Of a DNA stretch of 33,582 nt, positions 27,615 to 33,582 are shown piece after piece. A program made the translations under genes and the position numbers. The notes below the pieces were generated by a model, which did not search any database, was not told where the DNA came from, and saw only the letters and a program-made list of their open reading frames with translations. This stretch comes from Candidatus Pelagibacter sp. (GTDB taxonomy: Bacteria; Pseudomonadota; Alphaproteobacteria; Pelagibacterales; Pelagibacteraceae), in assembly GCA_029941985.1 (NCBI GenBank), contig JAPYTV010000002.1:1-33582 (forward strand). The letters run 5' to 3'. The stretch's first letter is position 1, and each line of letters begins with the position of its first letter.

Positions 27615-28991
27615 ATGAAATATATAAGCACAAGAAATAACTCAAAAGAGTACAACTTTGAGGAGGTTTTTATCAAAGGCCTAGCTGATGATGGTGGTTT
27701 ATTTGTTCCCAAATCATTAAAAAAATTTACAAATGACGAATTGAATTCGTTGAGTAAACTGAACTATCAAGACCTCGCAAAAAAAATTATATTTCCTTTT
27801 ATTGGAGACTTTATGTCTGAAAGTGAATTCTCAGAAATAATTAAGAAGTCATATTCAGTTTTTAGAAAAGATAATACGGTCAACGTTATCAAAATCGGAG
27901 ATACTAATGTTTTAGAGTTATTTCATGGTCCAACACTAGCGTTTAAAGATATAGCAATGCAATTACTGGGAAATTTTTATGAATACTACCTTAGCAAAAA
28001 CAACAAAAGTATAAATGTTATTGTTGCAACCTCTGGAGACACAGGCGCTGCAGCAATAGATGCTATTAAGGGAAAGAAAAATATGAATATATTTGTTCTG
28101 CATCCACATAATAAAGTTTCAAGTATACAAAGAAAACTAATGTCGACAGTTAAAGATGAAAATGTTTTTAATATAGCCATAGAAGGTAATTTTGATGATT
28201 GTCAGAACTTAGTTAAGTCTATGTTTTCGGATAAAGAGTTTTCTAAATCAATTAATATGTCGGGGGTTAATTCAATAAATTGGGCAAGAATTATTGCTCA
28301 AGCTGCATATTATTTTTACACTTATTTTTTATTAAAAAATAAAAAACCAATAAATTTTTTTGTACCAACTGGAAATTTTGGGGATGTCTTTGCTGGCTAT
28401 TTATCTAAAAAAATGGGCCTTCCAATAAATAAGCTTATCGTTGCAACAAATCAAAATGATATTCTTCATAGAGCGATCTCCAATGGAAAGTATGAAGCTG
28501 AAACTGTATTTGAAACAATATCACCAAGCATGGATATCCAAATTGCAAGTAATTTTGAAAGATTAATTTATGACTTGAACAATTATGACGATGTTGAAAC
28601 CAAGAATGTGATGACAGAAATTAAAGAGAAAGGAAAATATATTATTCCAAAAGAAAAGCTTGATAAAATTAAAAAAGATTTTTTATCAGCAAGCATGGAT
28701 GAGACTGAAGTTTTAAATGTTATTAAAGAAATTTATGAAAAATATAAAATTATATTAGATCCTCATAGCGCAATAGGGTTTGGTGCCTTAAAGAAAGTAG
28801 AATTAGAAGGTAACAATGTTGTGTTAGCAACAGCACACCCATGTAAATTTCCAGATGCAATTGTTAGATCAATTAATGTTAAACCAAGTCTTCCAAATGA
28901 ACTAAAGTATGTTCTAGATGAAAAGGAAAATTATGATATAATTTCTAACAACCTAGACAAAATAAAAAAATATATTAAAAGCAAAATATAA
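27615..28991 (+). CDS. thrC: Threonine synthase
   Basis: MKYISTRN...DGGLFVPKSL, ELFHGPTLAFKDIAMQLLG (PLP Lys), VATSGDTGAAAIDA, PTGNFGDVFAGY. Confidence 0.97.
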   Translation: MKYISTRNNSKEYNFEEVFIKGLADDGGLFVPKSLKKFTNDELNSLSKLNYQDLAKKIIFPFIGDFMSESEFSEIIKKSYSVFRKDNTVNVIKIGDTNVLELFHGPTLAFKDIAMQLLGNFYEYYLSKNNKSINVIVATSGDTGAAAIDAIKGKKNMNIFVLHPHNKVSSIQRKLMSTVKDENVFNIAIEGNFDDCQNLVKSMFSDKEFSKSINMSGVNSINWARIIAQAAYYFYTYFLLKNKKPINFFVPTGNFGDVFAGYLSKKMGLPINKLIVATNQNDILHRAISNGKYEAETVFETISPSMDIQIASNFERLIYDLNNYDDVETKNVMTEIKEKGKYIIPKEKLDKIKKDFLSASMDETEVLNVIKEIYEKYKIILDPHSAIGFGALKKVELEGNNVVLATAHPCKFPDAIVRSINVKPSLPNELKYVLDEKENYDIISNNLDKIKKYIKSKI

Positions 28992-29476
28992 TGAAACTAA
29001 AAGAAAATGATATCATTCCTAGTGTAGAAATTTTTGTTGTTGAAAATGGAGAACCAACCAAAAAAAATATTACAGAATTATTGAAAGATAAAAAAGTTGT
29101 TTTATTTGGTTTGCCAGGGGCTTACACTTCGGTTTGTTCCGCTAAACATTTGCCAGGCTATGTAAATAGTCATGAGAAGTACAAAGCTAAAGGAATTGAT
29201 CACATTATATGCATGTCTGTGAACGACCCTTTTGTTATGGATGCCTGGGGAAAAAGTCATAACGTAGGTGATAAAATTATAATGATAGGAGATCCTTTTT
29301 TAAACTTTACCAAATCTATTGGTGCAGATGTTGATAAAAGTGCCAGAGGATTGGGAATTAGATCTAATAGATACACAATGTTAATTGATAATTTAAAAGT
29401 AGTTAAGTTGCAGGAAGAAAAGGATGCCGGATCTTGTGAAATATCAGCAGCTGAAAATTTTTTAAATTTAGTTTGA
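28991..29476 (+). CDS. Peroxiredoxin, Prx5/AhpE-like family
   Basis: LFGLPGAYTSVCSAKHLPGYV peroxidatic Cys region, SVNDPFVMDAWGK, DNLKVVKLQEEKDAG. Confidence 0.94.
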   Translation: MKLKENDIIPSVEIFVVENGEPTKKNITELLKDKKVVLFGLPGAYTSVCSAKHLPGYVNSHEKYKAKGIDHIICMSVNDPFVMDAWGKSHNVGDKIIMIGDPFLNFTKSIGADVDKSARGLGIRSNRYTMLIDNLKVVKLQEEKDAGSCEISAAENFLNLV

Positions 29477-29893
29477 TTCAGCCGCTTTTTTAGCGAGTAA
29501 ATCAACCTCTTCATTAAGGGTATTTCCCACATGCGCCTTAACCCATATCCAATTAATTTCAAAGGTCTTGCTTAATTCATAAAGCTCTACCCATAGCTCT
29601 TTATTTTTAACATCTTCTTTTTTAGAGGTTTGCCAGTTATTTTTTGTCCATTTATGGATCCACTCAGTGATCCCTAATTTAACATATTTAGAATCTGTAT
29701 ATATCTCAACTTTTTTATCTTTATTAATTTTTTTAAGAGCACTAATGGGAGCCATTAATTCCATTTTATTATTAGTTGTATTTTTTTCACTTCCACTTAT
29801 TTTTAAAATTTCCCCATCATTATTTATAATAGCTGCCCATCCTCCATCTCCTGGGTTATTTAAACATGAACCATCTGTATAAATTTTAATCAT
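29468..29893 (-). CDS. rnhA: Ribonuclease HI
   Basis: KIYTDGSCLNNPGDGGWAAII, TTNNKMELMAPISALK, EIYTDSKYVKLGITEWIHKW, WVKAHVGNTLNEEVDLLAKKAA. Confidence 0.98.
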   Translation of the reverse strand: MIKIYTDGSCLNNPGDGGWAAIINNDGEILKISGSEKNTTNNKMELMAPISALKKINKDKKVEIYTDSKYVKLGITEWIHKWTKNNWQTSKKEDVKNKELWVELYELSKTFEINWIWVKAHVGNTLNEEVDLLAKKAAESN

Positions 29894-30861
29894 TAATTAT
29901 AATAATCTTTATAACTATTTAGATTGTTGTGTATGATAAGTTTTTGAAAATATTCTTTAGGATCTTTAATGTTAATCAAAGCTGTTTTAGGAGTATTAAA
30001 ATAATCATAAATTCTAGTCAAAAGATATCTTAGAGCAGCTCCTCTACACAATATATTTAAAGCATTTTTTTCTTTTAGTGATATTTTTTTTACACTTTGG
30101 TATCCTTTAATCAAACTTTTAACTTTTTGGTTGTTTAATATAAACTTGTTTTTTTTATTATCAAAGCATAAAGCATTAATGCCTATTGCAATTTCATACA
30201 TCAAATAGTCATTACATGAAAAATAAAAATCTATAAATCCAGCAAATTTATTTTTATTAAAAAAAATATTATCAATAAATAAATCGCCATGAATAATTCC
30301 TTTAGGAATATTTTTAGGCCATTCTTTTTTAATTTCTTCTAAATTTATTTTTAATACAGATTCAAGATTTGGAACAATGTCCTTAGATTTAAACTTAATA
30401 CTTTTTAATAGTGAATCTAAATTATTAATAGACATAGAGTTTTTTCTATATAATTTTATTTTATTTGAAGCTTTATGAAGTGTTCCAATATTTTTTCCAA
30501 CATCATAACAGTTTTTATTATTTAGGTTTTTTTTATCTTTACCTTTTAGAAAAGTAACAATGCAAGCAGCTTTATTTTTTATTAAAGTTAAATATTTATC
30601 ATTTTTATCTTTTAATGGTTTGGGACAATTAATTTTTTGTTGATTAAATTTATCCATTAACTTCATAAAAAAAGGAAGATCTTTTTTTTGAACTCTTTTT
30701 TCAAAAATTGTTAATATATACTTTTTATTATTAGTTTTTAATAAATAATTAGTATTTTCTATCCCTTGCTTGATTCCTTGAAATTTTATTATTTTACCAA
30801 GATTAAATTTTTTAGATAATGATGATATGTCTTTATTATTTATTTTTGTATATACAGCCAT
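29893..30861 (-). CDS. thrB: Homoserine kinase (ThrB2/APH-like type)
   Basis: FQGIKQGIENTNYLLKTNNKKYILTIFEKRV, GIIHGDLFIDNIFFNKNKFAGFIDFYFSCNDYLMYEIAIGINALCF. Confidence 0.94.
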   Translation of the reverse strand: MAVYTKINNKDISSLSKKFNLGKIIKFQGIKQGIENTNYLLKTNNKKYILTIFEKRVQKKDLPFFMKLMDKFNQQKINCPKPLKDKNDKYLTLIKNKAACIVTFLKGKDKKNLNNKNCYDVGKNIGTLHKASNKIKLYRKNSMSINNLDSLLKSIKFKSKDIVPNLESVLKINLEEIKKEWPKNIPKGIIHGDLFIDNIFFNKNKFAGFIDFYFSCNDYLMYEIAIGINALCFDNKKNKFILNNQKVKSLIKGYQSVKKISLKEKNALNILCRGAALRYLLTRIYDYFNTPKTALINIKDPKEYFQKLIIHNNLNSYKDYYN

Positions 30862-31806
30862 TTAGTTTAATTTTCCTGGAACTTTAAAAATAATATTTTC
30901 TTTTACTATTTCAACCTCATCAATTTTAACATTAAATTTAGTTTTAATTTTATTGATAAAATTTTCAACCAAAATTTCGGGGGCAGAGGCACCAGATGAT
31001 ATTCCTATTGTTTTGCAATTTTGGATTTTATCAAAAGGTATTTCACTTTCAGAATGTATTAATTCAGAATCTTTGCAGCCAGACTGTTGAGCAACCTCAA
31101 CTAATCGCACTGAATTAGACGAATTTTGGCTTCCCAAAATAAAAAACATCTCACAATTTTTTGCTATATTCTTTACCGCAGATTGACGGTTAGTTGTTGC
31201 GTAACAAATATCCTCTTTATAAGGCTCTTTTATTTTTGGGTATTTTTTTTTAAGTGATGCTATTATATTTTTTGTATCATCTACAGACAATGTAGTTTGA
31301 GTAACATAAGCAATCTTCTTTCCTGCTTCTAGAGTGTAATTTTCAACATCGTTTTCATTTTGTATTAAATCAATTGAATTTTTAGGTAATTGACCCATAG
31401 TTCCAATTACTTCAGGATGGTTAACATGGCCAATTAAAACAATATGGTGGCCAGCTTTATACAAATTTTCAGCTTCTCTATGAACTTTTGATACAAGGGG
31501 GCATGTCGCATCTATATACTCTATCTTATACTCATCTGCTTCAGTTGGAACAGATTTTGGAACTCCATGCGCTGAAAATATTACTGGTCTAGATTTATCT
31601 TTAATCTCCCTAAGCTCTTCCACAAAAATTGCACCAATTTTTTTAAGACTATCAACCACATATTTGTTATGAACTATTTCATGTCGCACATAAATAGGAG
31701 CACCATATTTGGCTATGCTCTTTTTTACAATTTCTATAGCCCTTTCAACACCAGCACAAAAACCACGAGGTGCTGCTAATAAAATTTTGATTTCTTTATT
31801 TTTCAT
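30862..31806 (-). CDS. ispH: 4-hydroxy-3-methylbut-2-enyl diphosphate reductase
   Basis: LLAAPRGFCAGVERAIEIV, VRHEIVHNKYVVD, VIFSAHGVPKSV, DATCPLVSKVH, ISSGASAPEILVENFI. Confidence 0.98.
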   Translation of the reverse strand: MKNKEIKILLAAPRGFCAGVERAIEIVKKSIAKYGAPIYVRHEIVHNKYVVDSLKKIGAIFVEELREIKDKSRPVIFSAHGVPKSVPTEADEYKIEYIDATCPLVSKVHREAENLYKAGHHIVLIGHVNHPEVIGTMGQLPKNSIDLIQNENDVENYTLEAGKKIAYVTQTTLSVDDTKNIIASLKKKYPKIKEPYKEDICYATTNRQSAVKNIAKNCEMFFILGSQNSSNSVRLVEVAQQSGCKDSELIHSESEIPFDKIQNCKTIGISSGASAPEILVENFINKIKTKFNVKIDEVEIVKENIIFKVPGKLN

Positions 31807-31845
31807 TTTTTTAATTTACAGTTTTTTATGAAAAATGTAAGTGAC

Positions 31846-32343
31846 TTATGAATTAATTTTTTTTAATGCTACTTTTGTTTCTTCTAGGTTTTTACTAAAA
31901 AGATTATCAAGTTTTGATTTGTCAACTGATGTAGTAATAATTTTTTTAACCGAGTCCACTGCAATTTTAATTGATACATTTTTTATTTCTTTAAGTGCAG
32001 TTTCTTTTATTTGGGTAATTTTATTTTCGGCTAAATTCTTTTTTATTTCAGAAGATTTATGAAACTTGTCATTCATTTCTATTACTAAATGATCGCTGTC
32101 TTTTTTTGCTTGCTTTAAAATATCATTACTAACTGCTTGAGCAGTATTTAATTTACTTTGTGCATTATCTAATAGAACCTTTGCTTCTGATCTTAATTTT
32201 TCACTCTCATCAATTTCATTTTTAATGTCAGAAATAAGTTTGGTTAAAACATCATTAATTTTTTGAGGTATTTTTAAGTAAATCAACACAGCAAAAAAAA
32301 TTATAAAGGATACCGCTACCCAAAAAGTTGCATTAATTACCAT
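31846..32343 (-). CDS. atpF: F0F1 ATP synthase subunit b
   Basis: N-terminal TM followed by long amphipathic coiled coil. Start taken at the internal MVINATFWVAVSF (32343) rather than 32376, which would overlap atpG by 44 nt. Confidence 0.9.
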   Translation of the reverse strand: MVINATFWVAVSFIIFFAVLIYLKIPQKINDVLTKLISDIKNEIDESEKLRSEAKVLLDNAQSKLNTAQAVSNDILKQAKKDSDHLVIEMNDKFHKSSEIKKNLAENKITQIKETALKEIKNVSIKIAVDSVKKIITTSVDKSKLDNLFSKNLEETKVALKKINS

Positions 32344-32923
32344 AATATTTATCCATTTTTTTTTTGGAAAGATCATTAACTATTGCTGATATACTGCTAC
32401 TATTAACGTCAATTCCTATTAGCTTGTGAATTAGGTCGGCAGATGTTTCTATTGCAATTCTGTTAATTTTTTCTGGGGCCTTGCCTCTTAAATCTTGTAT
32501 TTCAGATTCTGCTTTTTCTATTATTTCATTAAGTGTTTTATCCAAATCCTTTTTTTTTATATCAATACTCTTAATCACTTTTTTTCTATTTTGGTTAAAG
32601 TAATTTTTGGCTTCATTTTTACTATCTTGAATAATCTTTTCATATTCTTTTATTTTTAGTTCGCTTTCTTTTCTTTGCTTCTCAGCTACCTCAATATTAT
32701 CCAAGATTTGTGATTTTCTTATTTCAAGATTAGCACTAATTTTTGGAAGTATAAATTTAGAAAGAACAACATATAAAATTCCAAATGTTATAGTTAACCA
32801 AAAAATTTGAGAAATCCAGAATTCAGGATTCAATTGAGGCATACCACTGCTTTCAGCTGCAAAAGCTTCCATTAAAAACAGGAAGCTTAAAAATATTGAC
32901 TGAAAAAATATTTTTTTAATCAT
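32333..32923 (-). CDS. atpG: F0F1 ATP synthase subunit b'
   Basis: GMPQLNPEFWISQIFWLTITFGILYVVLSKFILPKISANLEIRKSQI; second b-type subunit between c and b. Confidence 0.93.
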   Translation of the reverse strand: MIKKIFFQSIFLSFLFLMEAFAAESSGMPQLNPEFWISQIFWLTITFGILYVVLSKFILPKISANLEIRKSQILDNIEVAEKQRKESELKIKEYEKIIQDSKNEAKNYFNQNRKKVIKSIDIKKKDLDKTLNEIIEKAESEIQDLRGKAPEKINRIAIETSADLIHKLIGIDVNSSSISAIVNDLSKKKMDKYYGN

Positions 32924-32928
32924 TAAAT

Positions 32929-33156
32929 TTAAAACGCAAATAAAATAATTAATGCAACAACTAGTCCAAATAGGCCAGTGGCCTCAGCTAAAGCAAATCC
33001 TAATAAAAGATTAGGAAATTGTTTTTGAGCTGCAGATGGATTTCTCATTGCGCCAGAAAGGTAATTACCAAAAATAATTCCAATTCCAACACCGGCACCG
33101 GCTAGAGCTATTGCTGCTAGTCCTGCCCCGATCATTTTTGCTGCTTCTAACTCCAT
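32929..33156 (-). CDS. atpE: F0F1 ATP synthase subunit c
   Basis: 75 aa; GAGVGIGIIFGNYLSGAMRNPSAAQKQFPNLLLGFALAEATGLFGLVVALIILF; ggagg RBS upstream. Confidence 0.98.
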   Translation of the reverse strand: MELEAAKMIGAGLAAIALAGAGVGIGIIFGNYLSGAMRNPSAAQKQFPNLLLGFALAEATGLFGLVVALIILFAF

Positions 33157-33175
33157 TATATCCTCCTTATGTTAG

Positions 33176-33582
33176 TTAATGGTGTAAATTTAATGCATCA
33201 TTTAAATAGATGCAGGTTAGAATTGCAAAAACATATGCTTGAAGAAAAGCAACTAGTATCTCCAAACCAGTTAGTGCAACCGAAAAACTTAGTGGAAGCC
33301 ATCCACCAACTATTCCAAGGCTTATTACAAAGCCCCCAAAAACTTTCATCATAGTGTGACCAGCCATCATGTTTGCAAATAAACGAACGGAAAGACTTAT
33401 AGGTCGACTTAAATAAGAAATAATCTCTATAACAACAATTAAAGGTAAAAGAACAGCAGGCACACCGCTAGGCATAAATAATTTTAGATAACCCAGTCCG
33501 TGTTTCATAAAACCAATAATGGTTACCCCAATAAAGATAAATGCCGCCAAAATAAAAGTAACAATTATATGACTTGTAACTG
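33176..33582 (-). CDS. atpB: F0F1 ATP synthase subunit a (partial, runs off the window end)
   Basis: Frame stays open to the window edge ([19 protein letters not shown]); [22 protein letters not shown] is diagnostic. Confidence 0.97.
   Translation of the reverse strand, partial: VTSHIIVTFILAAFIFIGVTIIGFMKHGLGYLKLFMPSGVPAVLLPLIVVIEIISYLSRPISLSVRLFANMMAGHTMMKVFGGFVISLGIVGGWLPLSFSVALTGLEILVAFLQAYVFAILTCIYLNDALNLHH

Noticed and set aside
31807-31845. Possible hairpin (TTACA...TGTAA) as an atp-operon terminator
   Set aside because: Short AT-only stem and no U tract on the minus strand after it.

Overview
This is a gene-dense, very AT-rich bacterial chromosomal segment. Protein content, gene order and lysine/asparagine-rich low-GC coding style look like a streamlined marine alphaproteobacterium of the SAR11/Pelagibacterales type (inference from pattern, no search run). 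Content in order: tail of a basic-tailed protein and a small opposing ORF; groEL-groES (-) with an intrinsic terminator and an RpoH-like promoter; HAD-IIA phosphatase, ribF, ileS, lspA, BamF-like lipoprotein and a short pgi (+); rsmD and purD (-); a DUF2093-like gene (+); a lipid A/Kdo/export/quinone run lpxL-like, lpxK, waaA, msbA-like, ubiA (-); a DUF2721-like gene (+); a compact redox cluster qor, pirin, doxX, tandem-CDGSH and L-2-haloacid dehalogenase (-); rsmE (+); SCO1 (-); a cytochrome c oxidase locus with two subunit III-type genes, coxB, coxA, coxC, a subunit IV-like gene, an unassigned 87-aa membrane protein and ctaB (+); thrC and a peroxiredoxin (+); rnhA, thrB, ispH (-); and atpF, atpG, atpE, atpB (-). 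I found no tRNA/rRNA genes, CRISPR arrays, transposases or prophage. I did not find a clearly new biological system. The best second-look items are the redox operon, the unexplained small membrane proteins in the cox locus, the structured inverted repeat at the HAD gene start, the extreme compaction of gene junctions, and a few unusual protein variants (LpxK P-loop, short PGI, shortened IleRS zinc tail).
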